From Dactylis glomerata (lineage: Eukaryota > Streptophyta > Magnoliopsida > Poales > Poaceae), in NCBI GenBank assembly GCA_007115705.1, contig QXEO01000546.1:11981867-12045866 (forward strand): a stretch of DNA of 64,000 bases, read 5' to 3'. Under the pieces are notes generated by a model. It saw only the letters and a list, made by a program, of their open reading frames with translations. It was not told the DNA's origin and did no database searches. The position numbers and the translations under genes are program-made. This document shows positions 34,614 through 47,311 of this stretch, in pieces. The first letter of the stretch is position 1; each line of letters begins with the position of its first letter.

Positions 34614-35374
34614 TCATGCAGCCCCCAACCAAGCTCAATAGTTATAGATAAGAAGAGATAATTTGGTTTGCACTTTCCATTACTACCACTTAAAACAGAA
34701 TTTCGAAATTCGATGTAGTCACCTGAGGTCAAGACGGAGATAACCCTCCATTTGATAACAAGCAAATTCCCTTTTCTATTGAGCAGGAACTTGAAGAGGA
34801 TCCAATCCATCAAGCGGAATCATTTGATTCATTTTCACAGCATTCAAAAAGGAATGAGTGCTGCCCGAGTCGACCAAGAGAAGAGGGTAACATCAAAATT
34901 ATGGACTACTGAGCAAGCTAACTGAATGGAACGGAGTGCAGGAGATTTCTGATTAGCTTCAGCGGAGAGGACCCTTTGATCCGAAGCAGAGTCATCATGG
35001 TCCTGTAACATAGAATAGCCTGCAGCAGTACTCCGCGGACTTGAAATCCTTGTTTAGCGCCCTGGACTCTAAATCCAATTTGTGCTAGTGGTTCGAATCC
35101 ACAACAGAACAATGAATGAATGAAATGAATGAAATGTATCTAAGAATACCAGTAGGAAGATCGAGGAACCGGTTACCCGAACAAAGGGGGAAGCTTGGTT
35201 TAAGCATATTTCCCTTGCCCGAGGATACGAATCCGAGCTATTAATTGAAAAGGCAGGGAAGGATATCTCGGAACTACAGCCGTCTACTACTATTGAATCT
35301 GAAAGAGGAGCCTACAACTATTTCATTGATTTATTTCTTTCATTCGTGGGGATAGCATCATTGGATAAAAGCAG
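34614..35374. other. Foreign patch, probably organelle (mitochondrial) DNA
   Basis: About 760 bp with no relation to any repeat in the window replaces about 140 bp of LTR (equivalent to 28884-29023). Its composition and phrases, such as GGAACCGGTTACCCGAAC and a TTCGAATCC tRNA T-loop-like motif near 35095, look like plant mitochondrial intergenic DNA. That assignment is recognition by eye only. No intact gene is present. The short repeats GAATGAATGAAATGAATG lie near 35112. Confidence 0.5.
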
Positions 35375-36281
35375 AATTGGACGAAACAAAAGCCGAACGT
35401 CCCAATATTAAATGAAACTTCCAGAAGACCGAAGAGGAGACGGAGCCAAGCCAGAGGCTGGCCTCACCACAAGGGGGCGCGGCCTAGCCCCTGGCCGCGC
35501 CACCCTACGGTGAGGGGCCCCTGGTCCACTTCTGACGCTGCCCCTTCGCATATACCCCCCAACGGGAAAAACCTAAACACCCAATCAATTTTCCAGAAAC
35601 ATATCGCGATCCGCCGCCGTCGTCGACCCGAGATCGCGAGGGTCCAGAAGCTCTTCCCGACACCCTGCCGGAGAGGGGAATCGCCACCGGAGGTCTTCTT
35701 CATTCCCATGCTTGCCTCCAGCGCGATGAGTGAGTAGTCTACCTTGGACTATGGGTCCATAGCAGTAGCTAGATGGTTGTCTTCTCCAATATGTGCATCA
35801 TGTTTAGATCTCGTGAGCTGCCTTACATGATCGAGATCACCGTTATGTAATTCTAAATGTTGTGTTTGTTGGGATCCGATGAATATTGGTGCTATGATTA
35901 AGTTGATGTTCTAAAATTTATCTTATGTTATCTCTATATTGTTTATGATCTTGCATGCTCTCCGTTGTTAGTAGCTATCTTGGCCAAATAGATACTAGTG
36001 AATCCAAGAGGGGGTATTTATGCTCAATAGTTGGGTTCATGCCTCTATTAAATATGGGAGAGTGACAGAAACCTCTAAGGTTGTAGATGTGCTGTTGCCA
36101 CTAGGGAGAAAACAACAATCTTGTGTCTAAGGACATTTGCTTTATTTACATTACACACTTTGCTTAATGCAATTATCTGTTGTTCGCAACTTAATATTCA
36201 CGGGGTCCTCGGATGATTCCCCGTGGGTGGATTATTAGTCATAGATGCAGTTTGATGGCGGTCTATGTATTTTGTTGTAAT
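35375..36281 (+). repeat. A3 3' LTR, remainder (truncated)
   Basis: LTR sequence resumes with AATTGGACGAAACAAAAGCC and continues to 36281, where it breaks inside the block ending TTGTTGTAATGCC. About 535 bp of the LTR end are missing compared with 28829-30476. Confidence 0.85.
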
Positions 36282-37077
36282 GCCTGGTTGCGCCGGTGAG
36301 GTGTAACTGCAAACTTTGCATTGCTGTTTCCTTTGTTACTCCTAGTATTCTTACTGCTTGTAAGTAATCTGAGAGCCATGACTGTGGCACGTGGGATCCA
36401 TCATACTTTTGCTGGTCATATGGCAATTTAAAACCTTTGGGTACTGGTGTGGTGCGAACTCTATGAGTAAAGCACGACGCCCCCATCTCTTTTTCATCGT
36501 CTTCGTGGTCATATTCCTTGGTGGGAGTCCTTGACCTGCGGGTTCCTCCGTGCTTCGGGCTTTTATGTCGCCTTGGTGATGCTGTTTTAGATCGTCAGTT
36601 GCCACTTCTATGCCGAGGACTGCTATGACGGCATGGTGACCTTGGTTTGTGCGTTAACTTATTGCGGTGTGCCTCCTCTTCTTTTGCTGATAATTTGCTG
36701 CCTACCATCTTCAATCCTTGTAGTGCTGCCCGGTGCATATGTTCCCTCGGGTCTGCTGGACTTGGCCGTGTTCTGTGCAGATATGCTTGAGCTGCCATGA
36801 GTGCTGCTTCTGGCGTCTTTGGTATAATGTTTCCTTGCTCGTCGATCGACAGGAAGGACGAGTCAAGGTTTTTGGAGATGCTTTGCCTTTCTGAATACTC
36901 GAGGTTTTCAAACCTTGATCCATGATGACGATGCCTTTTGTTGTTTGTGTATGACGTGTCGCTGCGTGCTCTGTGCAGGGAAGCGCTTACTTCAATGGTT
37001 GAATCTCTTCTTTTTTTGTATTTTGATTCTTTCTTTTGCTAGTTGCTTTGATTCCTGTCGTAAGGCATAATGATACC
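36282..37077 (-). pseudogene. Gypsy B gag, middle part
   Basis: Minus-strand gag similar to 13266-13860, including QSLQLHLTGAT at the left edge and PADPREHMHRAAL. It is spread over several frames, so it is degenerate. It is broken on the left by A3 and on the right by insertion of D. Confidence 0.7.
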
Positions 37078-37540
37078 TGACATGGATATGCCCTTCGGGT
37101 ACCCACTGATTAGTATACCGGGTCCGGCCCATTAAGGAGGTGGACAAGTACAAGGACTCGAGGATTGACTTGGAGACGAAGAAGGAAGGTTCTAATCCGT
37201 ATTTGACTAGGACACTTGTAAAACCTAGCATGGTTGCATATATAAAGCCAGACAGGGGTGCCCCTAGAGGAGATGACAACTTATGACATCAAACATCGAG
37301 AGCTAGAACATACAAGATAGATTAGACATAGACTAGATAGACAACTCCGCCTACGGCGGCACCATGTAAACACCATTGTGTTCATATACTAGATTGCTAG
37401 CAGGATGTAGCGATCCTCCACCGCGGGGACGTGAACCTGGGTACATCGTGTGCCAATCTCGATCCCGGAATCTCTAATCGTTGCCTTTCCCCCGATCCTA
37501 AGTTCTTCATCTAGGACATTTGTCAAGTTAACCTTCGTCA
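37078..37540 (+). repeat. D 5' LTR
   Basis: 463 bp with a TATA box (GCATATATAAAGCC, near 37236-37249). The primer-binding site TGGCGCCGACCGTGGGG follows at 37543-37559, shared with B and B2. Confidence 0.9.
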
Positions 37541-38826
37541 ATTGGCGCCGACCGTGGGGATCGCGACGACTAGATTTTGTTATCCGGGTGAGATCCTTCA
37601 ACTTTTTTCGTCGACAAGATCAGCAAATTTTGCGGCTGCCGATAGCAGCAACAGTCAGATCGCATCTAGCCGATCAATCTTCTTCGACGGTCTTCATCAT
37701 CAAAAAGTCCGCTCAGATCGGCCGATCGATTTTTGCTGGCTGGTTTCTAACAAATCTTGGACTGATTTCCGACAAGTTCTTCACGGATACGGCCGGTTCA
37801 CATCATATTCTACTCGGTCTGGGCACGCGACAGAGTCAGCAAAAGTGGCGGCCATCTCAACCTCTCGCCCTCGCTTATGGCTAGGGGAGGTTATAGCAAA
37901 ACTTCCCTGAGTGCATAGCCGAAGGACATCGGTTGAAATCAATACCAGATCAGCGGTGACAGCAGTCTTTTGGCTTGATTAATCAATACAAGATAAGCAA
38001 ATTTCCAGGCGATGCGATATGCCACTGCTAGTTAACATCCAATGGGATGAAGTCCAGTCAAAAGCTGAAGACCCAGGCTGATTTGCACATGCTGGTTTTA
38101 GTTCGGATTAAGGCAAGTGCTATTACCGTGCGCAAAAAATCAATCGCAAGTGCACGGATCAAGTTCCAAGAAAAAAAGAGATGAAAAGAAATCTGGAGAA
38201 CAACGCCTGCTACTCAGCAAGATAAAAAAGCGAGTCAAGTTCTTCACGTCAAGGATCAATAAAAAAGCAGCAATCGAAAAGCATATACGTACATACATAT
38301 TTGCGAGTTACCAGGCTTTTCGGACAACTTGGAGAAAATATTTTGACTACTTCGTCTTCAACATCGTCGACTGTGGCTTGTTATGCTCGAGGGCTCGACA
38401 TCAACTCGCCCCAGAGTGCGGAAAATCACCCTCAAGACCTGCGATTTCATCAACATCAGCAACGCGACGATCCTAACAGCGCTCGGGGGCTCGACAACAA
38501 CTTCGCCTCCGATCGTGCTTGCGATTCTACGAGAACAACTCGACTACGTCATCGTCAACTACAGCCACGCCGACTACGCCGCACCCGATAAAAGCTAAGT
38601 TTTCATCTTCCAAGAGTCAATTATTATTTACTTTTGCCCGCACCCGATACTCGGGGGCTCCACCATGAAAAATCATCTTGCATATCATTTACTTCGAAAA
38701 ATTGTGAAAGCCCTAGTAGCTGGCGCTCCTTGTTGAATCCTTGACAATTTTGTTTACAGTCGTAGAAGCTCGACTAACGATTGGCAAGGCACAAACCTTG
38801 GGCGTCAGGCTAACGAAAAGGCTTAG
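37541..38826 (+). mobile_element. D internal region, left part
   Basis: No recognisable protein. Short frames after the primer-binding site (such as 37542-37910) have no motif I know. The phrase CTCGGGGGCTC occurs near 38486 and 38650. It is cut at 38826 by E. Confidence 0.7.
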
Positions 38827-40475
38827 TGATTGCCTAGTCCTTGTGCGTGGTGAATGACCAGCCCGTTGGGAACCCCAAGAGGAAGGTGTGATGAGTATAG
38901 CAGCTGGTTTTCCCTCAGTTAAGAAACCAAGGTATGTCGATCTTGGAGAGGAGAGACAAACGACTGAAGGTGATGCTTGCTAGTTTGCGATAGCTTCGGA
39001 CAATTTATATAAGGCGCCTCGTCCAAGCTTTGCTTGCTAGCTGCAACGCGGAACCTGCACACAACACAACCAAATACTTTGTTCCCAACTTGCGATGAGG
39101 TTGTCAATCTCACCGGTTTGCTTGAAACAAAGGTTATGAGCGTATCGAGTGGAAAAACAATAGAGTATGCGAGTAAAGTAAATAGTGCGAGTAAAGTAAA
39201 CAGGTGATAGTAATATGATGGAAATAGGACCGGGGTCCACAGTTCACTAGTGGTGTCTCTCTATAAGATAAATAACACATGCTGGGTAAACAAATTACAG
39301 TTGAGCAATTGATAGAATAAAGATAAACGTGATATGTCAAGAAGATCACTATGAGATTTACTCTGGGCATTACAACAAAATACATAGACCGCCATCCAAC
39401 TGCATCTATGACTAATAATCCACTTGTGGCGAATCAATCCGAGAACTCCGCAAGTATTAAGTTGCGAACAACAGATAATTGCATTAAGCAAAGTGTGTAA
39501 TGTAAACAAAGCATATGCCCTTGAGCATATGAATGTTGTTTTCTCCCTAGTAGCAACAGCACATCTACAACCTTAGAGGTTTCTGTCACTCCCCCAGGTT
39601 AAATAGAGGCATGAACCCACTATCGAGCATAAATACCCCCTCTTGGAGTCACTAGCAACTACTCGGCCAAGATAGCTACTAACAACGGAGAGCATGCAAG
39701 ATCATAAACAACATAGAGATAACAAAAGATATATTTTAGTACAGCAACTCAATCATAAACACCAATATTCATCGGATCCCAACAAACCAAACATGTAGAA
39801 TTACATAACGGTGATCTCAATCATGTAGGGCAGCTCATGAGATCTAAACATGAAGCACATGGTGGAGAAGACAACCATCTAGCTACTGCTATGGACCCAT
39901 AGTCCAAGGTAGACTACTCACTCATCGCTCCGGAGGCAAGCATGGCGATGAAGAAGACCTCTGGTGGCGATTCCCCTCTCCGGCAGGGTGCCGGGAAGAG
40001 CTTCTGGACCCTCCCGATCTTCGGGTCGACGTCGGCGGCGGATCGCGATGTGTTCTGGAAAATTGATCGGGTACTTAGGTTTTTCCCGTCGGGGGGTCTT
40101 TATAGGCGAAGGGGCGATGTCAGAGGAGGGGCCAGGTGGCCTCACACCTGGCTGGCGCGGGCCAGGGGCTGGCCGCGCCGGCCTGGCGTGTGGGCCCCTG
40201 GTGGCCCCCCTCCTACTCCTCTTCGGATCTCTGGAAGCTTCCGGGTAAAATAAGACTTCAGGAACTTGTTTCGTCCAATTCCGAGAATATTTCCTGTGTA
40301 TCACTTCTGAAACACAAAAACAGCAGAAAACAGGGAACTGACACTGTGGCAACTCGTTAGTAGGTTAGTTCTGGAAAATGCATAAAAGTGCCACGAAGTG
40401 TAACAAAACATTAGGCAAATGGTGTAAAAACAAGCGTGGAGCATCAAAAATTATAGATACGTTGGAGACGTATCA
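38827..40475 (-). repeat. E 3' LTR
   Basis: 1649 bp; on the minus strand it begins TGATACGTCTCC at 40475 and ends GGCAATCA at 38827. Confidence 0.9.
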
Positions 40476-43343
40476 AGCATCCCCAAGCTTAACTCCTGCT
40501 CGTCCTCGAGTAGGTAAGTGATAACAAAAGAATAATTTTTGAGGTGACATGCACCTACACAATCTTGATCATATATGTAAGCATTTGTGAGCTGGGATCA
40601 TAAGAACTTAAAACATGGGCATGAAGATATAATCTTGACAATAAGAAACTTAGCAACCATGTTGTAAACATGCAAATGAACACAAACAAAAGATCATGAA
40701 AATGAAACAATGAAAGTCAGAGGTGTGTTCAAATCATAAGGAAAAACATACAAATAGTTTTCAGCTTGTCCTTCAAAGAGAGTAAAACATAAATGCATAG
40801 GACACCTTCAAGTTTAAAAGGGCGACTAGATACAAATAATTTGAGAACAAGTGAAACCAACAATACGAATCAATCAATGAAAACTTTGGGACAATGCACA
40901 TTATACTAAGAATGACAACTATGCTCTCTTATTGGTGCATAAAGAAAGAAGGTGGTGACTCAACATAAAAGTAAAAGAAAGGCCCTTCACAGAGGAAAGC
41001 AATGATTGCAAGTTTTATAACCTTCAAAAATTATGGTACTTACCGGCTTTGAGCTCTCATTGCCCCCATCATAAGCATCTTGAATGGTTAAAGTTAATGC
41101 GAGAACAATTATGATGCATATGCTTGACAAATCATAAGTTGAAAACCTCGTGCCCCATGAATACGAGTACCCAAACCTCATGCTACTTTACTTAGAGTCC
41201 CAAGCAAGGCTCTTGTCATTGTAAATATATGCATATCATTGAGAACCGCCAATGGGGTACCTCCATGCCCGATGACATGGAACAAGCCCACACCAAAATG
41301 ACAGGACAAGCAGACAATGAACACCTCGACATCTCTTTTATTTGCCATTTGTTTAACTTTTTATTGTGAGATGCGTCGTTGAATGTTCACCATGGGTATG
41401 CTGCAAATTTCCACCATGAATTATGCATGGCTTAGATTAGCGGCCCGGCATTTCCCTAACACATATACAAACTCCATGATCCCCACAAGATTCCCAATTC
41501 ATTTCACACCGCGGGCATCCATAAACAAAAGATCACGATATCAACTCAAATAAGAAGTGCAATGTTGAAAGCTTGCCCATGACTGCATGGCTGGGCTAGT
41601 CTCCAACTTACAACTTTCAAGCATAACAACTCAACATAAAAGACCACAATGTCAAATTTTTAAGAACAGGAAAAAGTAAAGTGTGCCTTCCGGTTCGTGA
41701 GAGCTTTACTGACCGAATTTCGCATAACACTGATAAGAGTTTAATTTGAAGAGAAAATAAAAGCAAGTCAAATTTACCTGGAATAGCAAATTGCTAGTAG
41801 GTATGTATGGTGGACACTTTGGAAAACTTTGGATTTTAGGAGTTGGATGCACGAGTAGAGCTCATACTCAGTACAAGGCGAGGGCTAGCAAAAGACTGGG
41901 AGCGACCAACTAAGAGAGCAATAATGGCCATAATCATGCAAAGAAACAAAGCGACATTAAAAGAAGCATAAGATGACATCAAAAGTCAAAAACTAAATGA
42001 TCATGAAGGCTATTGGCGACTTTGTAAGAGTCTAACATGTGTGAGCATGCGCCAAGTCAACCCAAATAAAGCATCAAGGAGAAAACCAAAATAATGCTTC
42101 CATACAATAAAAACAACGCATGATTTTTTCAAAGGCTCATTAAGCAATCTCAGTTATTTGAGACAATTCATGCTACAGCAAAACCACTAAGCATACTATC
42201 AAAAAGACATCAAGCATGACATGAAAAAGCCTAAGCCGTAATCTACACAAGCTCCTTCTTGTACCACTATTTTGCATAAAGCTTTTTCTCTTTTCCAACA
42301 CCATTTGAAATTTCTAAAGACACCTCTTTTGATGAAAACCAATAAAGATCAGAGGCAAAAATACACCTTGATGAAAAGATATGACAAGGTCTGAATGCAA
42401 ATCAAGGCGAAAACGAAAACCAAAAGCAGTAGCAGAAAAAGAAGAACACTCGGTTATTGATAAGAGTGAAAACTAGAGCGTTCTTGGCAAATGAAAAGCA
42501 AGGCAACTTCTCCAAAGGAAATCTGTTGGGGTCCAACCATTTATTGCAGCAAACAAAACAAACTAACAAAGAAAACTAAAACAACTGACGCTCCAAGAAA
42601 AACACATAGTGCATGAAGCAATAAAAATATAGTGTCATGAAAGGTGACCTGATTTTTGCCGATGAAGAAGGGGTGCCTCGGGGGCATCCCAAGCTTTGAC
42701 GCTTGTACATCTTGGATATTTCTTGGGGTGATGCAGGGGCATCCCTAGGCTTAAGCTTTTGTCCATTCTTCAACTCATCTCATCATTCTCCAATCCCTAC
42801 ACTTGAAAACTTCCTTCATACAAAACTAAACACAATTCTATTAGCAACATTAGTGCAAGCATAACATATAATCAACCTCTTTTTGCTTCAGGTTTCAACT
42901 CAAAACCACCACATATATAGCACATGCTACTGTAGCAACCTCCCCAAAAGTTCCGTGATCAAAAGAACTCAAAAGAAAGTGATAAAGTGGCAAACACAAA
43001 TATTGGCAGAAATCTGTCAAAACAGAACAGCTGACAAAGGCAGAATTTTTGAGGGGTTTTCTCTTGCTCAAATCAAAAAGTGTTCAACTAACGAAAGTTT
43101 GGATATAACCTGGGGCATATGCAAAAGAAATCGCAGGTCCAAAAGATATACAGAGAATTTATACGAATTTTTACGGTGCAGCACCGAAAACAGTTTCAGG
43201 ACAGCAACATCCCCAAATCTTTACCTCACTCGAATTAGAGGCTTCTCTGGGCACAAAAACAAAATAAACAAGATAAGGAGCGGTCATTACAGTAGTAATG
43301 ACTTCCAAGACTCAAATAAAAGAAAAAGTACTGAAAATAAAAA
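40476..43343 (-). mobile_element. E non-coding 3' region
   Basis: This is the inverted homologue of 21919-24792. PPT-like motifs (read on the minus strand) lie next to the LTR near 40480-40493 and, in altered form, near 42690 and 42745. No gene is seen. Confidence 0.85.
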
Positions 43344-43397
43344 CATTGGGTTATCTCCCAAGAGTGCTTTTCTTTAACCCCTTTGAGCTAGGCGCAG
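43344..43397 (-). other. Conserved double hairpin (E)
   Basis: The minus strand reads CTGCGCCTAGCTCAAAGGGG (first stem weakened) and TTGGGAGATAACCCAATG, just after the gag-pro stop. Confidence 0.6.
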
Positions 43398-43408
43398 AAA
43401 ATTGCGAA

Positions 43409-45463
43409 TCAAGTAACATCAAGTGATGAAGCATCAAGCTCATAATTTGCTCTAAGGATAGAGTCCAAAAGTAACTTATTTATTTTCCTAGGGAAGTGTT
43501 CCATACCTTTCTTGAGTGGGAATTGATGTTTGATAGTGCCTTCCCTCATATCAATGATGGCACCTACAGTTCGAAGAAAGGGTCTTCCCAAAATAATAGG
43601 ACATGAAGCATGGCATTCAACGTCCATAACAAGAAAATCAATGTGAACAAGGTTATTGTTAAACACAATAAGAACATCATTAATCCTTCCCAAAGGTTTC
43701 TTCTAAGCAACATCAGCAATAGGAACATCATAATAACATTTTTCAAGCGGTGGTAAATCAAGCATGTCATAAATTTTTCTAGGCATGATAGAAATACTAG
43801 CACCTAGATCACATAAAGCATGGCAATCATAACCATTAACATGCATATCAATGATGGGTTCCCAACCATCTTCTAACTTCTTGGGAACAGAGGCTTTTTG
43901 CTTCAACTTTTCATCCCTAATTTTCATGAGAGCATTGGTAATATGCTTAGTAAAAGCAATATTTAAAGAACTAGCATTGGGAGTCAAAGCAAGCTTTTGC
44001 AAGAACAAAATAACTTCAGATATATTTCAGCCATCAACATCAAAATCATTAAAAGAAGTAGAGCTATCATCTCCCACACTCCGAAAAATTTCAGCACTCT
44101 TTTGAGAAAAAGTTTTGGCAGTTTTAGGCTTTTTAACACAAGGAGTGGGAGTTTTCTCTACACCAATCAAAGTAAGAGGATTGCTAGCATTAGGAGCAAC
44201 ATCATTAGAGGTAGTAATGGTACATACCTTCATCTCTCTAGCCATCTCATCTTCTCTTTCCCACCTGGCATGCAATTCCGCTAACAATCTAATATTTTCA
44301 TCAATTCCTACTTGAATAGCATTAGCGGTAGCAAAAACATTGTTCTCTTTCACATCATTAGGCAACACTTTTAATTTCAGAATTTCAACATCATGAGCAA
44401 GGCTATCAACTTTAGAAGCAAGAATATCAATTTTGCCTAACTTTTCCTCAACAGACTTGTTAAAAGCAGTTTGCTTACCGATGAAGTCCTTGAGCATTAC
44501 CTCAAGCTCGGAGGGCGCGGCCCTAGTGTTGTTGTAGGCATTACCATAAGAATTACCATAACCATTACCATTGGTAGAAGGATACGGCATATAATTGTTA
44601 CTAGCAAAATTGTTCCTATAAGCATTGTTGTTAAAATTATTGTTTCTAATGAAATTCACATCAACATGCTCTTCTTGAGCAACCAAAGAGGCCAAAGGAA
44701 CATTATTAGGATCAACATGAGTCCTATCATTAGCAAGCATAGCCATAATGGTATCAATCTTATCATTCAAGGAAGAGGTTTCCTTTACCTTCTTACCTTG
44801 TGGAGCTCTCTCGGTGTGCCATTCGGAATAATTTACCATCATGTTGTCAAGTAGCTTTGTTGCGGCGCCCAAGGTAAGGGACATAAAAGTGCCTCCAGCA
44901 GCTGAATCAAGTAGGTTCCTCAAAGAAAAATTCAGTCCTGCATAAAAAGTTTGGACAATCATCCAAGTAGTCAGTCCATGAGTGGGGCAATTCTTTATCA
45001 TAGATTTCATTCTTTCCCAAGCCTGAGCAACATGTTCATTATCAAACTGAGTAAACTTAATAATATTGCTACGCAAGGATATAATCTTAGCAGGAGGATA
45101 GTATCTACCAATAAAAGCATCCTTACACTTAGCCCATGAATCAATACTATTCTTAGTCAAAGACAACAACCAATCTTTAGCTTTTCCTCTCAAAGAAAAA
45201 GGAAACAACTTGAGCTTAATAATATCACTTTCTACATCCTTATATTTCTGCATCTCACATAGCTCAACAAAATTGTTGAGATGAGCTGCAGCATCTTCAG
45301 TACTAGCACCAGAAAATTGCTCTTTCATAACAAGGTTCAATAAAGCAGGCTTAATCTTGTAAAAATTTGCAGTAGGAACAGGTGGCTTAATAGGAGTGCA
45401 GAAAAAATCACTATTGTTTGTGCTAGTAAAGTCACACAACTTGGTATTTTCAGGATTGGCCAT
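43409..45463 (-). pseudogene. E gag-protease polyprotein with two in-frame stops
   Basis: The frame starts MANPENTKLCDFT at 45463 and ends at 43409 (685 codons). The Retrotrans_gag domain spans about residues 55-175 (LNNFVELCEMQ, LRGKAKDWLLSLTKNSIDSWAKCKDAFIGRYYP in part). A linker with Asn-rich repeats (NNNFNNNAYRNN) and a coiled part follow. The retropepsin-like domain holds ALCDLGASISIMP and CPIILGRPFLRTVGAIID. Stops lie at 44029-44027 (TGA) and 43705-43703 (TAG); the frame is kept across both. Gag would build particles and the protease would process it. No zinc knuckle or pol domain is present. This is the longest gag-pro in the window and a good reference for the A and F copies. Confidence 0.88.
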
Positions 45464-45629
45464 TTCAGCAAAACTAAAGTAAACAAGTAAAAACAACTAC
45501 CAAGGATTCTAATTTTTTTGGGTTTTTGATATAAAACGATGCAGGTAAAATAAATAAAGTAAGGCAAAACAATAACAAAGTAAAGGATGTGCGTGCGAAA
45601 ACTCCCCTCGCAGAAGTCTTCTACTTCCT

Positions 45630-45646
45630 CCCCGGCAACGGCGGCA
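45630..45646 (-). other. E primer-binding site
   Basis: Complement TGCCGCCGTTGCCGGGG, tRNA-Asp type with a mismatch, 10 bp inside the 5' LTR end. Confidence 0.75.
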
Positions 45647-45656
45647 GAAAAACAGC

Positions 45657-47306
45657 TGATTGCCTAGTCCTTGTGCATGGTGAATGACCAGCCCGTTGGG
45701 AACCCCAAGAGGAAGGTGTGATGAGTATAGCAGCTGGTTTTCCCTTAGTTAAGAAACCAAGGTATGTCGATCTTGGAGAGGAGAGACAAACGACTGAAGG
45801 TGATGCTTGCTAGTTTGCGACAGCTTCGGACAATTTATATAAGGCGCCTCGTCCAAGCTTTGCTTGCTAGCTGCAACGCGGAACCTGCACACAACACAAC
45901 CAAATTCTTTGTTCCCAACTTGCGATGAGGTTATCAATCTCACCGATTTGCTTGAAACAAAGGTTATGAGCGTATCGAGTGAAAAAACAATAGAGTATGC
46001 GAGTAAAGTAAACAGTGCGAGTAAAGTAAACAGGTGATAGCAATATGATGGAAATAGGACCAGGGTCCATAGTTCACTAGTGGTGTCTCTCCATAAGATA
46101 AATAACACATGCTGGGTAAACAAATTACAGTTGGGCAATTGATAGAATAAAGATAAACGTGATATGTCAAGAAGATCACTATGAGATTTACTCTGGGCAT
46201 TACATCAAAATACATAGACCGCCATCCAACTGCATCTATGACTAATAATCCACTTGTGGCGAATCAATCCGAGAACTCCACAAGTATTAAGTGGCAAACA
46301 ACAGATAATTGCATTAAGCAAAGTGTGTAATGTAAACAAAGCATATGCCCTTGAGCATATGAATGTTGTTTTCTCCCTAGTAGCAACAGCACATCTACAA
46401 CCTTAGAGGTTTCTGTCACTCCCCCAGGTTAAATAGAGGCATGAACCCACTATCGAGCATAAATACCCCCTCTTGGAGTCACTAGCAACTACTCGGCCAA
46501 GATAGCTACTAACAACGGAGAGCATGCAAGATCATAAACAACATAGAGATAACAAAAAGATATATTTCAGTACAGCAACTCAATCATAAACACCAATATT
46601 CATCGGATCCCAACAAACCAAACATGTAGAATTACATAACGGTGATCTCAATCATGTAGGGCAGCTCATGAGATCTAAACATGAAGCACATGGTGGAGAA
46701 GACAACCATCTAGCTACTGCTATGGACCCATAGTCCAAGGTAGACTACTCACTCATCGCTTCGGAGGCAAGCATGGCGATGAAGAAGACCTCCGGTGGCG
46801 ATTCCCCTCTCCGGCAGGGTGCCGGGAAGAGCTTCTGGACCCTCCCGATCTTCGGGTCGACGGCGGTAGCGGATCGCGATGTGTTCTGGAAAATTGATCG
46901 GGTACTTAGGTTTTTCCCGTCGGGGGGTCTTTATAGGCGAAGGGGCGATGTCAGAGGAGGGGCCAGGTGGCCTCACACCTGGCTGGCGCGGGCCAGGGGC
47001 TGGCCGCACCGGCCTGGCGTGTGGGCCCCTGGTGGCCCCCCTCCTACTCCTCTTCGGATCTCTGGAAGCTTCTGGGTAAAATAAGACTTTAGAAACTTGT
47101 TTTGTCCAATTCCGAGAATATTTCTTGTGTATCACTTCTGAAACACAAAAACAGCAGAAAACAGGGAACTGGCACTGTGGCAACTCATTAGTAGGTTAGT
47201 TCCGGAAAATGCATAAAAGTGCCACGAAGTGTAACGAAACATTAGGCAAATGGTGTAAAAACAAGCATGGAGCATCAGAAATTATAGATACGTTGGAGAC
47301 GTATCA
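45657..47306 (-). repeat. E 5' LTR
   Basis: 1650 bp, same ends as the 3' LTR; abuts the TSD copy CTTAG at 47307. Confidence 0.9.
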
Positions 47307-47311
47307 CTTAG

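Larger units (their letters stand above)
28829..36281 (+). mobile_element. Athila-like element A3, 3' LTR truncated
   Basis: It has a 5' LTR (28829-30476), a primer-binding site, an orphan ORF, a non-coding 3' region and a 3' LTR starting at 34559. The 3' LTR is interrupted by a foreign patch (34614-35374) and cut short at 36281, where B gag resumes. Because the right LTR end is lost, no TSD can be checked. Confidence 0.85.
38827..47306 (-). mobile_element. Complete Athila-like element E (8.5 kb)
   Basis: It is inserted in D on the minus strand with the 5 bp duplication CTTAG (38822-38826 and 47307-47311). LTRs are 45657-47306 (5') and 38827-40475 (3'). Inside are a primer-binding site, a long gag-protease with two stop codons, and a non-coding region. 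By eye the first 560 LTR positions differ at about 14 sites. That is lower than D's LTR divergence and agrees with E being the younger insertion. Confidence 0.94.

Noticed and set aside
19290..47183. 144-codon frame (MPQCQF or MPQYQF start) and an antisense frame repeated in several LTRs (19290, 24916, 39918, 46749)
   Set aside because: The frames recur because the LTRs are copies of each other. They cross the LTR promoter region, vary by frameshift in other copies (1, 28952, 35464) and have no known domain.
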